This document shows, piece by piece, positions 9,809 to 18,808 of a stretch of 64,000 bases of DNA. The DNA is from Croceibacterium atlanticum. Its GTDB lineage: Bacteria > Pseudomonadota > Alphaproteobacteria > Sphingomonadales > Sphingomonadaceae. Positions within the stretch are counted from its first letter, which is position 1; the number at the start of each line of letters is the position of its first letter. The position numbers were made by a program, and so were the translations under genes. The DNA is taken from contig NZ_CP011452.2 of NCBI RefSeq assembly GCF_001008165.2, positions 1,116,001-1,180,000 on the forward strand, given 5' to 3'. Below the pieces are notes generated by a model. That model had not been told where the DNA came from and searched no databases. It saw only the letters and a program-made list of their open reading frames with translations.

Positions 9809-9971
9809 GATCAACCCCGATCCGGCCTGGCACCCATACGGGCCAGGAAGCTGTTCACCAGCGCTTTCATCGTCGGTTTCATTATCCTCTACGTTTTCTG
9901 ACCGTCCAATCTTGCCGTTCTGCAAGATTACGTCGTTCTTACCGCCCTTGGTTCGGACGGTAACGGATGAT

Positions 9972-10015
9972 TGCAGGAACAACAGCGCATATCAGTAATC
10001 CCGCCTGTTCCTGCA
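9972..10015. repeat. 10-bp perfect inverted repeat with 24-nt spacer
   Basis: TGCAGGAACA (9972-9981) and TGTTCCTGCA (10006-10015) are exact inverted copies in the 272-nt gap (9809-10080) between the antiporter gene and the small membrane-protein gene. There is no U-tract, so it is not an obvious intrinsic terminator. It could be a hairpin protecting an mRNA end or an operator for the antiporter gene about 165 nt away. Nothing else is recognisable in this gap. Confidence 0.4.
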
Positions 10016-10080
10016 TATATTCCGGCCTGCTGTTTCCTGCCTGGCGGTGAATTCCGCCTTGCTGGCAGCAGGCCGCCCCC

Positions 10081-10380
10081 TCATGGCGCGAACAAGCCCA
10101 CCAGGGCGAACAAGGAGAAGCAGATCGACACGCCGATGATGGCATAGATCGCTTCTTTCAGTGATATCCGATCGATATGCTCCCGCCGGAATTGCGTATA
10201 GCCGGCGACAATCGTTTCATTGCTGGCCAGGCTTGCCACATCGAATGCGCTGGCCTTGCGGAACCATTGCTTCAAATCCTGCAACTGCTGTTCGTCGATA
10301 TGCGGATATGCCTGAAGGAGCGCTGCGACCTGGTCGTAGCGGTCGGCCGGGCTGGATGCCTCGGACTGTTCGTTGGTCAT
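10081..10380 (-). CDS. Small membrane protein of unknown function
   Basis: A 99-residue protein with a soluble helical N-terminus (about residues 1-72, including DRYDQVAALLQAYPHIDEQQ and LKQWFRKASAFDVASLAS) and one C-terminal membrane helix (AIYAIIGVSICFSLFALVGLF, about 78-97). AGGA lies 6 nt before the ATG, and a TATAAT hexamer sits on the minus strand at 10392-10397. The tail-anchored form suggests a cytoplasmic domain held at the inner membrane. I do not recognise a named family. Confidence 0.62.
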   Translation of the reverse strand: MTNEQSEASSPADRYDQVAALLQAYPHIDEQQLQDLKQWFRKASAFDVASLASNETIVAGYTQFRREHIDRISLKEAIYAIIGVSICFSLFALVGLFAP

Positions 10381-10436
10381 TATTGATCCTGATTATATGC
10401 AAATTGGCATTATCGCCTCCGTCGAGGCGCGCTTGA

Positions 10437-10796
10437 TCAGGATTTCAGGGGAGGAGCGCGCGGCCCTTCTGCGGGCGAATGCGGCCATGGAACAGGCGGT
10501 GCCGTCTGGCGCCGCCCCGGCCATATGTGGGATGGCCCTTTCGCTTCGGCGCCCGACAGGCGGACGGGCGGCGCAATGTGGGCAAACAATGTCGAAGGCA
10601 GCTGCACGAGCGACGCTCGCGAGTTCACCTCATGGCGCGTCGAAAGCGATACCTCCGCCGTATCGGCGCTGAAGGCGGAACCATATCTCGTCTCGGCCGA
10701 CAGCGGCTTAGTCGGCAGCGCTTGCAAGGCAATAATGCCCAGCATCGCGAGCACGAGAAGCCTGAAAGAGGCAGGAAGAGCGGAACCGAGCTTCAC
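10437..10796 (-). CDS. Possible small exported protein
   Basis: The reading frame is open to 10895, but the hydrophobic signal-like stretch (ASFRLLVLAMLGIIALQALP) begins near a GTG at 10796, giving about 119 residues. After the signal the chain is Pro/Arg/Ser-rich with no cysteine motif and ends APPLKS. It lies downstream of the TonB receptor gene, past a strong hairpin, so it is probably not its main operon partner. RBS evidence is weak (AGGG) and coding quality modest; it may be spurious. Confidence 0.38.
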   Translation of the reverse strand: MKLGSALPASFRLLVLAMLGIIALQALPTKPLSAETRYGSAFSADTAEVSLSTRHEVNSRASLVQLPSTLFAHIAPPVRLSGAEAKGPSHIWPGRRQTAPPVPWPHSPAEGPRAPPLKS

Positions 10797-10924
10797 GCCC
10801 TGGAAAGTATGACGCGCGATGGGTCTAAACAAGATGGTGAGCCAGGGGGAAAAGCAGGTTTTTGCGCCCCGATCACACAATATGGCGAATGGCATGGCGG
10901 CCGGGCTGCCCAGCCCTATGGCCA

Positions 10925-10951
10925 GGGGGCGCCAGCTCTCCCGGCGCCCCC
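10925..10951 (-). terminator. Hairpin after the TonB receptor gene
   Basis: GGGGGCGCC (10925-10933) pairs perfectly with GGCGCCCCC (10943-10951) across a 9-nt loop, starting 10 nt past the receptor stop codon. The 9-bp all-GC stem suits a transcription terminator, but the following sequence lacks a T-run, so termination efficiency is uncertain. Confidence 0.45.
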
Positions 10952-10961
10952 AAACACAGAC

Positions 10962-13337
10962 TTAGAACTGCGCCCTGAGATTGACCCAGTAGCTTCGTGC
11001 CTTGTCCTTGTTGTTGTAATCATCCACGAAAACCGGCTCGAAACTGCCATCTCCATTATCGATGAAGCTCGTGCGATAGCTGGTGAAGTCCGTGTCGAGC
11101 AGATTGTTGATGCGACCGCCCACGGTGATGTGCTCGTTCAACTGGAACTGCCCGCCCAGATTCAGCACGGTGTAGCTCTTGAAATAAAGCCGTTCGCCCG
11201 TGCCCGCGTCCACTCCGCGATATCTGCGGGATCGATGCTCTGCATTGAGCTGCGCGCTGATCCGGTCAGTGGGTGACCAGTCCAGCGTGGCATTGGCCAT
11301 ATGCCGTGCCGTGTTGGTGAGCGGCAGCCCCTCATCCGATCCGCTGAGCTGCTTGCTGTCCGTATAAGTGTAATTGGCGCGCAGGTTGAATTTCTGCAGG
11401 AAACGGATGCGGCCGGCAACTTCGACCCCTTCCACTTTCGCCTCATCGATATTGACCGGCTGATTGACCGTGCCACCCAGGCCGAGGATGGTGTAATAAT
11501 CGCCCAGATTGGCGCAGGGTCGTTCCCCGCCGGTCACTTCGCAAGGCTGCACCGTTTCGCTGGCGATCTTGTCATCGAACTTGTTGTGGAAATAGGTGAC
11601 ATTGATCCCGGTGCCGGGAAGCGGATCCCAGTAAATCGCCACTTCGGTATTCACGCTGGTTTCAGGCGTCAGGAAGGGGTTGCCGACAAAGGGGGAGGTC
11701 CCCTGCCCGCCGAAACCGCGAATGCCATCGTAAAGATCGGTGGTCTTGGGCGTCTTGTAGCCAGTGCTGACACCGCCCTTCACAACCAGAGTGCTGGTTG
11801 CATTGAACACACCATAGACCCGCGGCGAGAACTGCCCGCCAAACAGGTCGTGCTCGTCATAACGCACACCTGCGGTCAGGGTGAAAAGGTCCAGGGGCGA
11901 CCAATTGTCTTCCACGAAGATCGACCATTGTTTCTGCTTCTGCACGGCAGAAATGCCTTCTTCGCTCTGTTCCAGGCCGAAGACCGCATCGAACAGTTCC
12001 CCGTCGATATACTGGCCGCCAACGACCACTTCATGATCGCCCGCAAGGTCCGCCAGCGGGATCACCATGCGCGCATCGGCGGTGAACTGGCTGGATTTCA
12101 GGTCGCGGTCAGGACGCGGCAGGAATGTTTCCGCCGCAATCTCGCGGCGCTCGTCCTCGCTCAGCCCCGCATAGTCGCCCGTGCCATCATAGATTTCCTG
12201 CAGCAGCAGCCGCTCCGCCACGGAGAAGGGCCGCGTGCGGCCACGATTGACGGTATCGACATAGGCGAGCGAGACGAAGCTGCGGCCAAACGACCATTCG
12301 CCATTATGCGTGACCGACCAGTTGGTGCGGTTGAAGCGCTGTTCGTCCTTGTAGCCGACACGCGGTGCCACGATACCGCCGCGGGTCTGCCAGATGGTGT
12401 CGATACTATCGAGCGTGCCGAGCGGAAAACTGACCTCCCCCGTATCGGGATCGGTAATCGGCGTGTTGTCATATTTCTGCCGAGAGATGTCGTAATCGAA
12501 TTCGATGGTGTGCTTGTCTGACGGCGTCCAGGCGAGCGTGCCGCCCACGCTGTAATTGGTGTTGTCCACGGTTCGGCCACCACCGCCGAAGCCGAGCGCG
12601 CGGACATGCGTGACACCCGCGGGATCGGTGACAGGGCGGAATTCCGGATTGGAAGCCATCCGTTCATAGATCGAGCCGCGCAGCGAAATGCCCAGCGCAT
12701 CGCCCAGGATCGGTCCGCTCAAGCCCGCATCGAAAGTGATGTCATCGCCGAAGCGGCTATCTTCCTGGAAGCTGCGCCCGACCGTGGCGGAACCCGACCA
12801 GCGGCGGCTGACGGGCCGCGTGATGATGTTGATGACGCCGCCCATCGCATCCGCACCATAAAGCGTCGAGGCGGGACCGCGGATAACCTCTATCCGCTGG
12901 ACCGTATCGAGCGGCGGAATGTGATTGAACCCATTGCCGCCAAAATTGTTCGGGTAGATATCGCCATGATTGTTCTGCCGCTTCCCGTTGATCAGCAGCA
13001 GCGTATAGTCGGCGCCCATGCCGCGAATGCTGATCGTGCGCTGGCCGGTCTTGTCGGCAGTTTCCCCGACATCGACGCCTTCCAGGTCACGCACTGCGTC
13101 GATCAGCGTCATATAAGGACGTTCGGCGAGGATTTCCGCCGGGATGACGCTGATGCTGGCAGGAGCATCGGTGATCTTCTGCGCAAAGCCAGCGGCTGTC
13201 ACCACGATCGCGTCTTCCGACGAAACTTCCGTATCCCCCTGCCCCTGCGCCATGGCCGGCGCAGTCGCTCCCAATCCTGCGGCACCCAGAACCGTACCGG
13301 CAACCAACCAACTTGCCCGCCTCAATCGATCAGTCAT
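10962..13337 (-). CDS. TonB-dependent outer-membrane receptor (CirA/FepA-like)
   Basis: A 791-residue outer-membrane receptor. It has a signal peptide ending APAMAQG (about residue 31), a plug domain (about 40-165) with the TonB-box-like EDAIVVTAAG, the RISIRGMGADYTLLLINGKR-type core and RIEVIRGPASTLYGADAMGG, and a 22-strand barrel ending in Phe. The plug resembles colicin/catecholate siderophore receptors rather than the sugar or polymer receptors common in this group, so an iron-siderophore or related chelate is the best guess. A Fur-box-like dyad lies just upstream of the start. It is a monocistronic gene bounded by a downstream hairpin. Confidence 0.93.
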   Translation of the reverse strand: MTDRLRRASWLVAGTVLGAAGLGATAPAMAQGQGDTEVSSEDAIVVTAAGFAQKITDAPASISVIPAEILAERPYMTLIDAVRDLEGVDVGETADKTGQRTISIRGMGADYTLLLINGKRQNNHGDIYPNNFGGNGFNHIPPLDTVQRIEVIRGPASTLYGADAMGGVINIITRPVSRRWSGSATVGRSFQEDSRFGDDITFDAGLSGPILGDALGISLRGSIYERMASNPEFRPVTDPAGVTHVRALGFGGGGRTVDNTNYSVGGTLAWTPSDKHTIEFDYDISRQKYDNTPITDPDTGEVSFPLGTLDSIDTIWQTRGGIVAPRVGYKDEQRFNRTNWSVTHNGEWSFGRSFVSLAYVDTVNRGRTRPFSVAERLLLQEIYDGTGDYAGLSEDERREIAAETFLPRPDRDLKSSQFTADARMVIPLADLAGDHEVVVGGQYIDGELFDAVFGLEQSEEGISAVQKQKQWSIFVEDNWSPLDLFTLTAGVRYDEHDLFGGQFSPRVYGVFNATSTLVVKGGVSTGYKTPKTTDLYDGIRGFGGQGTSPFVGNPFLTPETSVNTEVAIYWDPLPGTGINVTYFHNKFDDKIASETVQPCEVTGGERPCANLGDYYTILGLGGTVNQPVNIDEAKVEGVEVAGRIRFLQKFNLRANYTYTDSKQLSGSDEGLPLTNTARHMANATLDWSPTDRISAQLNAEHRSRRYRGVDAGTGERLYFKSYTVLNLGGQFQLNEHITVGGRINNLLDTDFTSYRTSFIDNGDGSFEPVFVDDYNNKDKARSYWVNLRAQF

Positions 13338-13350
13338 TTTCGTCCATTCT

Positions 13351-13365
13351 TGCTAATTGTTCGCA
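13351..13365. promoter_or_regulatory. Possible iron-responsive operator upstream of TonB receptor
   Basis: TGCTAATTGTTCGCA is an imperfect 7-1-7 dyad (5 of 7 positions pair) located 14-28 nt before the receptor ATG, where a Fur-family repressor would block initiation. The match is partial. The rest of the 326-nt gap (13338-13663) shows nothing I can support beyond being the receptor promoter region. Confidence 0.3.
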
Positions 13366-13663
13366 TTATTGATTGCGCCAATGGTCGAAACGGAAGCGCC
13401 CGTCAATCGGGCTGGTCAGCGAAATCGCGTTTTCGCTGAAAAAGTGTGGGCCATGTGAAGATTGCCCCCGCCACGAGGGGGGCGTCAGGCTTTTACCCAG
13501 CAGGCGCGAGACTTCGCGCTGCGCGGCACAGTCACAGCGAAAGAAAAATCCGCCCCGCCCGGCATCCAGCCCGGCGCAGCATGGAAGGAGTTGTCCTGTT
13601 TCGGAACACTCACTCGCCTGTCCGGGACCGGAAACCGGCCTGCCCAATGCGAGGATCGAGGAT

Positions 13664-14326
13664 CTAGGCTGCTCTACCCTGCTTGTAACGCTCGATCGAC
13701 TGGCGAAGTTCGCTTGCCGGCACCGCCTTGGAGAACAAATAGCCCTGCAACATATTGCAGCCTGCGGACCGCAGATATTCGTGCTGCCCGGACGTTTCCA
13801 CGCCCTCGGCAGTGACCTGAAGCCCCATCGCGTGGCCCAGCGTGATGACAGCCGTAATGATCGCGCTGGATTCGAGGCTTTGCCCGAGCCCCTGAGTGAA
13901 ACTCTTGTCGATCTTTATCCGGTCGACGTCAAAATTGCGCAGACAGCTGAGCGACGAATAACCCGTGCCGAAATCGTCAAGCGCTATACGGAAACCGGCT
14001 TTCCGGAAGCGGCGCAAAGCGCCTCTGACCAGTTCGTTCTGATCGAGCACCACGCCTTCGGTCACTTCGAATTCGATCTGGGAAGGATCAATTCCAGCTT
14101 CGCGCACAAGCCGGCACGCCCGCTCCGCAAAATCCTCGTCACAGAACTGCACCGGCGAGAGATTTATGGCGATCGTCAGGTGCGGCCATTCGCGCGCGAC
14201 TTCGCAGGCTTCACTCAGGACATGATCGCCCAATGCGGAAATCAGGCCCGTCTCTTCCGCCACCGGTACGAATTGCTGCGGCGGTACCCACCCCAGTTCC
14301 GGGTGGCGCCAGCGGAGAAGCGCCTC
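13664..14326 (-). pseudogene. EAL phosphodiesterase domain, out of frame with its GGDEF half
   Basis: This frame encodes an otherwise complete EAL domain: EALLRWRHPELGWV, the NLSPVQF metal-site motif, FEVTEG, ALDDFGTGYSSLS (DDFGTG), DRIKIDKSF and AEGVET. The first residues of the same domain (HYQPLVDSISGE) are encoded in the upstream GGDEF ORF, and the frames change at 14327-14328. Against the usual spacing about four residues between GE and EALL are missing, so the simplest reading is a deletion of about 10 nt. An ATG at 14389 could start a separate 241-residue product but its first 21 residues are not EAL-like. No other disabling change is visible, so the break is recent or an assembly error. 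Confidence 0.8.
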
Positions 14327-16002
14327 ACCTCGCCGGATATGGAATCCACCAGGGGTTGGTAATGTATGCTGAGTTCGGTTCCAGAACATATTGCGTTGCG
14401 CAGATCACTCTCGATCGTTGCGCGCAACTGGACCGTTTCGTCCATTGACTGGTCGAAGAAGCGATAACAGTTTCGCCCCTCCGCTTTCGCCCGGTAAAGG
14501 GCAATGTCGGCCTTGCGCATCAGTTCGGTGCGGTCGCTGCCATATTCCGGGGCAATGACAATACCGATGCTTACCCCCACATGTACCTGATTGCCCAGAA
14601 CTTCGTAAGGGCGCTGCACATCTTCAACAATGCGCTCGAGCGTGTCTTCAATGCCATGCGAGAGATCATCTTTCTCGATCAGGATGGCAAATTCATCCCC
14701 GCCGAGCCGCGCCACCGATTTTGAAGCCGGAAAGACGCGCAACAGGCGCATGCCGACTTCCCGGATGAGTTCGTCACCCACAAGATGCCCGAAGCGGTCG
14801 TTGACATGCTTGAACCGATCGAGATCGAGCAGGAGTATGGCCACCGCGTCACCGTGGCGCGACTTGATAAGAGCCTGTTCGACGCGATCATTGAACAAGG
14901 CCCGGTTTGGCAAACCCGTCAATGCATCGTGATATGCCAGATGGTGCGCTTGCGCTTCCTTGGCGCGCAGCTCGACATGGGCTTCCTCGAGCTGTGACAA
15001 ATGCTCGTCATCCCGTTTCATCAGGATGCGCATGCCAAGAGCCATCAGCAGGACCAGCGTTGCTATGACCGCAAATGCCCCGGCAGCCGGAAGAAGCAGA
15101 CCCTTGATCACAAGGGCTCCGGAAGGCTGCGGCTTCCAGAAGAAATAGGCGAGCCGGACACTGTCGCTGTTCGTCAATGCGGCCGAGCTTTCTCCGTCGA
15201 GAGGCGTCGGCGAATCCGAAATACGTGCGTCGAGCAGATAGTTACGCTGCGCCGCTTCACGGAGAAATTCGTCGTCGAGATACCGCAAGTTGACCAGCAC
15301 CGGTGGCTGTTCGGCCGCCTGCGGCTCCCCCTGGGAAGAACGGGCCATCTGCATGACGCTGACAACAGCGATTCGATCGCCAATTCGGACAAGATCGGTC
15401 GAATGAACCACGTTCGGCGTCGTACGGACCGATGGGTAGGCGGTAACCGGCTCGTCCCAAAGGCCAGGCATCGGAGCAAGTACCAACGGCGCAGGCGGCG
15501 ATCCGGGCAGGCGCTCACTGAGGTTGCTCTGTCCGCTTGGGCGTTGGATCTCGCCCCGCGCCAGTTGGACAAAACGCTGCAAAGCAGGGGCTACCTGATC
15601 GAATGCCGCAGGGGCCAGACGCTGGCGCTGGACAGAGGCATAAACCGGCCTGTCATCGGGATCGAGAATATAGGTTGCGTGCGCATCATAGAGATCGAAC
15701 AGGGGTTCGCCGATATTCTTGTCCAGCCAGGCGCCATCCGGATCCGCAGAGGCGGCTTCCTCGATGCACTCTTCGCACATGCCGACGGATTCCTGGGCCA
15801 GCGCCAGTTCATCCATGGCTTCGCTCGTCGCTTTCCAGACTTCAGCCTGCTGCGCCATTGCCGAAAGTGAATCGGCACTCCGGCCGGCGGCTATCAATGC
15901 GGCACCGCACAACACGGAAGTGGCCAGCAGAACCAGCCCGCCCGGTAACAGAACTCGCATGCGGAAGCGCCTTTCAAAGCCGCCTCCCGCTCTCATAATC
16001 AT
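14242..16002 (-). CDS. Membrane diguanylate cyclase (GGDEF) with truncated EAL
   Basis: About 586 residues. A membrane helix (RVLLPGGLVLLATSVLCGAA) is followed by a periplasmic CHASE4-like sensor of about 270 residues, a second helix (AGAFAVIATLVLLMALGMRI), a short coiled coil and a GGDEF domain. The GGDEF domain starts at HDALTGLPNRALF and has the intact active site RLGGDEFAIL. It should make c-di-GMP. The chain enters the EAL domain but shifts frame at 14327-14328 and ends after about 28 aberrant residues (FSAGATRNWGG region). The start is uncertain: 16002 precedes the first helix but has no clear RBS, and the frame is open to 16086. Confidence 0.8.
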   Translation of the reverse strand: MIMRAGGGFERRFRMRVLLPGGLVLLATSVLCGAALIAAGRSADSLSAMAQQAEVWKATSEAMDELALAQESVGMCEECIEEAASADPDGAWLDKNIGEPLFDLYDAHATYILDPDDRPVYASVQRQRLAPAAFDQVAPALQRFVQLARGEIQRPSGQSNLSERLPGSPPAPLVLAPMPGLWDEPVTAYPSVRTTPNVVHSTDLVRIGDRIAVVSVMQMARSSQGEPQAAEQPPVLVNLRYLDDEFLREAAQRNYLLDARISDSPTPLDGESSAALTNSDSVRLAYFFWKPQPSGALVIKGLLLPAAGAFAVIATLVLLMALGMRILMKRDDEHLSQLEEAHVELRAKEAQAHHLAYHDALTGLPNRALFNDRVEQALIKSRHGDAVAILLLDLDRFKHVNDRFGHLVGDELIREVGMRLLRVFPASKSVARLGGDEFAILIEKDDLSHGIEDTLERIVEDVQRPYEVLGNQVHVGVSIGIVIAPEYGSDRTELMRKADIALYRAKAEGRNCYRFFDQSMDETVQLRATIESDLRNAICSGTELSIHYQPLVDSISGEVRRFSAGATRNWGGYRRSNSYRWRKRRA

Positions 16003-16122
16003 GTCAGACAATCCGCGACCACAATGGCAAGCGGCTTGCCTATCAATCGTAAAGATACGGTTATGGGTTTTGCCTGAGCAGCCCAAAAAACATTCGGAGA
16101 GCGTCAGTGCGGCAGCGCGCGA

Positions 16123-16878
16123 TCAACTTCGCGCTTCGGATACAAGGTCTTTCGCTGCCGCGCCGAACAATGTGGCATCATTGCTGACCATTACGAGCGA
16201 GAAGCCCATATGGCGGTAAAGCCGTGCATCGGCCGCATTGCCGGCCGCCGCGCCAGACAGGATCCCTGCTTCCCGCGTGGTATCGAGCACGCGCCTCGTC
16301 AGTTCGCGAACGTCCGCGGAATCGGGCCGTTTGCCGCTGGATAGCATCAGGTCCCCATGGCCGATGAAGATCCCGTTCACATGTTCAAGAGCCGCAAAAT
16401 CGGCGCTGCTATCAAGACTTTGCCAGTCTTCCAGCTGGATCATGCGCAGACATTGTTTGTCACCCCGTTCGAGATAGGCGGACATGTCGCCCAGCCCCCA
16501 CCGTCCGGCGCGGGAGGTCGTACCCAACCCCCGTTCACCACGCGGACTGAACACCATCTTGCGCGTTATCGCGCTGGCTTGCGCCAGTGTTGTTACTCGC
16601 GGCACCAGCAGCCCGTCTGCCCCCGCATCCAGCAATGGTTGAACGCTTGCCCCGCTGCAATCGGGAAGCCGGACAAGCGCCGCCATTCCAGCGGCCTGTG
16701 CTGCATGAACAAGGCGATAGGCAGTCTCCAGGCTGTGCGGGGCGTGTTCCATGTCGATGACGACGAAATCGAAACCCGCGAGGCCCAGCAATTCGACCGT
16801 CTCCAGCGAAGGCAGCTTCACCCAGGTGCCAAGCAGCCCACCGGCTGAACCATGTGCGAATTCGACGAAGTCCTGCAT
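16123..16878 (-). CDS. HpcH/HpaI-family aldolase
   Basis: A 251-residue class II pyruvate aldolase of the HpaI/GarL fold. Motifs seen are LLGTWVKLPS, FDFVVIDMEHAP (metal-side Glu), LVRLPD, LDAGADGLLVPRV, the SPRGERGLGTTSRAG loop and FIGHGDLMLSSG. Family members cleave 4-hydroxy-2-oxo acids to pyruvate plus an aldehyde, for example succinate semialdehyde. The ATG at 16878 is preferred to 16887 because AAGG then has proper spacing. It lies 12 nt downstream of the gamma-carbonic-anhydrase-like gene and is divergent from a plus-strand cluster containing an aldehyde dehydrogenase of the SSADH family, which suggests but does not prove a shared pathway. Confidence 0.86.
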   Translation of the reverse strand: MQDFVEFAHGSAGGLLGTWVKLPSLETVELLGLAGFDFVVIDMEHAPHSLETAYRLVHAAQAAGMAALVRLPDCSGASVQPLLDAGADGLLVPRVTTLAQASAITRKMVFSPRGERGLGTTSRAGRWGLGDMSAYLERGDKQCLRMIQLEDWQSLDSSADFAALEHVNGIFIGHGDLMLSSGKRPDSADVRELTRRVLDTTREAGILSGAAAGNAADARLYRHMGFSLVMVSNDATLFGAAAKDLVSEARS

Positions 16879-16890
16879 TGTCGGCATCCT

Positions 16891-17469
16891 TCAGCTTTCT
16901 GCGGCAAGGCCGCGATGGTGCTCCGCCATTTCGAGATAATGGTCGCACTGATCGGCCATTGCCGCGATTTCCTGCGGCCCAAGCGCGCGGCGGGGCCGCG
17001 CCGGGCGACCAGTCCATAATTCGCCTTCCGGCACTGTCTTTCCTGGCGGCAGGAGCGCGCCCGCCCCCAGCATTCCGGTGGATTGCACGCAGGCGCCGTC
17101 CATCACGATCGCGCCCATGCCGACAAAGCCACGGCTCTCTATCCGGCATCCATGCAGCAACGCCATGTGGCCGATCAGTACGTCTTCACCGATGATTACC
17201 GGTTGAATCGCGCCCCCGCCGCCCTTTCGCGGTCCTTCGACATGGATCACGCTGCCGTCTTGCACATTGCTGCGCGCCCCCACTTCTATCGGGGCCAGAT
17301 CGCCGCGCAGAACGCAATTGTACCAGATACTTGCGCCTTCGCCGATCGTGACATCCCCGATGATCCTGGCACCGGGTGCGATGAAGGCGCCCGGAGGGAT
17401 CCTGGGAGATCTGCCACCATGGGCAAGGATGAGTGCGCCGGGATGTTCATGCATGATTCCATCCTGCAC
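16891..17469 (-). CDS. Gamma-carbonic-anhydrase-family hexapeptide protein
   Basis: A 192-residue left-handed beta-helix protein. Hexapeptide repeats run from about residue 28 (GAFIAPGARIIGDVTIGEGASIWY) to 150. The metal-ligand pattern is visible as VIHVEGP and GEDVLIGHMALLHGC (His residues), typical of the PaaY/YrdA/CaiE branch. Many members in catabolic clusters act as thioesterases or have unproven roles, so carbonic anhydrase activity is not assured. The start is a GTG at 17469 with GAGGAG just upstream; an ATG at 17454 is the alternative. It is the first gene of a two-gene unit with the aldolase. Confidence 0.85.
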   Translation of the reverse strand: MQDGIMHEHPGALILAHGGRSPRIPPGAFIAPGARIIGDVTIGEGASIWYNCVLRGDLAPIEVGARSNVQDGSVIHVEGPRKGGGGAIQPVIIGEDVLIGHMALLHGCRIESRGFVGMGAIVMDGACVQSTGMLGAGALLPPGKTVPEGELWTGRPARPRRALGPQEIAAMADQCDHYLEMAEHHRGLAAES

Positions 17470-17653
17470 AGGCTCCTCCCCTGCGAAAGCCGCCAGCGCG
17501 GCCCGAGCCGTTTTTGCCGCGATATGGTGCCGTCTGAGTCAAGTCAGGCGCCCCGCAGATGCTGGAAAGTCCGGCCCAAGACGGCGATAACGAACAGCGC
17601 GCGCCCGGAAGCGAAAGAGCAGAACAACCGGGTGGCGGGGAGGAGCTTCGGAG

Positions 17654-18808
17654 TTGGCATTGCAAAGATCACTCGACCTGTACCAGGTCCCCTGCGTCAG
17701 AGTCGGTGCCGGCGTCCTGATGCAATGCGCAACAGACTGCGCGGCCACTGGCGCACGCCGCGCCCTGATCCTGACCTCCACTCCGATAGCTCAGCTAGCC
17801 GAAAGGCTGGCCGGCGCCTTGCGTGAAGCCGGCGTCGAGCCAGTCATCCATGCGGAGGTGGATGGCGAACCGACCCGCCGCGATCTGGCCAACGCGCTGG
17901 CCGTGGCGGCAAATTCCCAGGTGGATTTCGTTATCGGCCTTGGCGGCGGCAGCGCGATGGACGTCGCCAAGCTGGTCGCCGCCCTGCACGGATCAGCGCA
18001 TGATTTTGACGAGATCGCGGGCAACGCCCTTCTTCTGACACGCGGCCTCCCCCTCGCCTGCATCCCGACGACAGCCGGAACCGGCAGCGAGGTGACGCCC
18101 ATCGCCGTGATCGAGGACGAGGAAGCCGAACTCAAGAAAGGTGTGGTCAGCCGCCATCTGGTGCCCGATTTTGCCTATCTCGATGCACAATTGACCTGTT
18201 CCATGCCGCGCGGGGTCACTGCCTCGACCGGGCTGGATGCTCTCACCCATTGTATCGAAGCATACGCCAACCGGCATTCGCACCCGTTGGTCGATTGCTG
18301 GGCCCTGGAAGGAATCCGGCTTATCGCCGCAAATCTGGAACGGGCCTGCGAACAGCCTGACGATCTTGCTGCACGCGAAGCCATGCTGATCGCCAGCCAT
18401 CTGGGCGGAATGTGCCTGGGCCCGGTCAACACCGCTGCCGTGCACGCGCTCGCCTATCCGCTCGGCGGAGAGTTTCACATAGCGCATGGCGTCGCCAATT
18501 CCTTGCTTCTGCCTCATGTCATCCGCTTCAACGCGCAACACGAAGCCGGGCGCTATGCCGCAGTGGCGACTGCTCTTGGCGTAATTCCCGGCGGCGATCC
18601 GCATGGCGACGCAATGGCGGGCGTAGCGGAAATCGAACGATTATCCGCGGCCGTCGGGATTGACCGGCGGCTGAGCGATCTCGGCATCGGTGCAAATGCC
18701 CTGCCCAAGATGGCGGCTGCGGCCATGAGTGTTCAGCGGCTTTTGAAAAACAATCCACGAACTGTTTCGGAAGCCGATGCGCTGGCAATCTACGAGGCCG
18801 CATTGTGA
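17654..18808 (+). CDS. Iron-containing alcohol dehydrogenase
   Basis: A 384-residue group III (Fe-dependent) dehydrogenase. It shows the NAD-binding GLGGGSAMDVAKLVA, PTTAGTGSEVTP, and metal ligands in GLDALTHCIEAY, AVHALAYPLGG and FHIAHGVANSLLLPH. Relatives oxidise short alcohols or 4-hydroxybutyrate, or reduce maleylacetate, so the direction is not fixed. The start is TTG at 17654 with GGAGG/GGAG upstream. It opens a plus-strand operon in which the next gene overlaps by 4 nt. With the downstream aldehyde dehydrogenase it could form an alcohol-aldehyde-acid step. Confidence 0.9.
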   Translation: MALQRSLDLYQVPCVRVGAGVLMQCATDCAATGARRALILTSTPIAQLAERLAGALREAGVEPVIHAEVDGEPTRRDLANALAVAANSQVDFVIGLGGGSAMDVAKLVAALHGSAHDFDEIAGNALLLTRGLPLACIPTTAGTGSEVTPIAVIEDEEAELKKGVVSRHLVPDFAYLDAQLTCSMPRGVTASTGLDALTHCIEAYANRHSHPLVDCWALEGIRLIAANLERACEQPDDLAAREAMLIASHLGGMCLGPVNTAAVHALAYPLGGEFHIAHGVANSLLLPHVIRFNAQHEAGRYAAVATALGVIPGGDPHGDAMAGVAEIERLSAAVGIDRRLSDLGIGANALPKMAAAAMSVQRLLKNNPRTVSEADALAIYEAAL

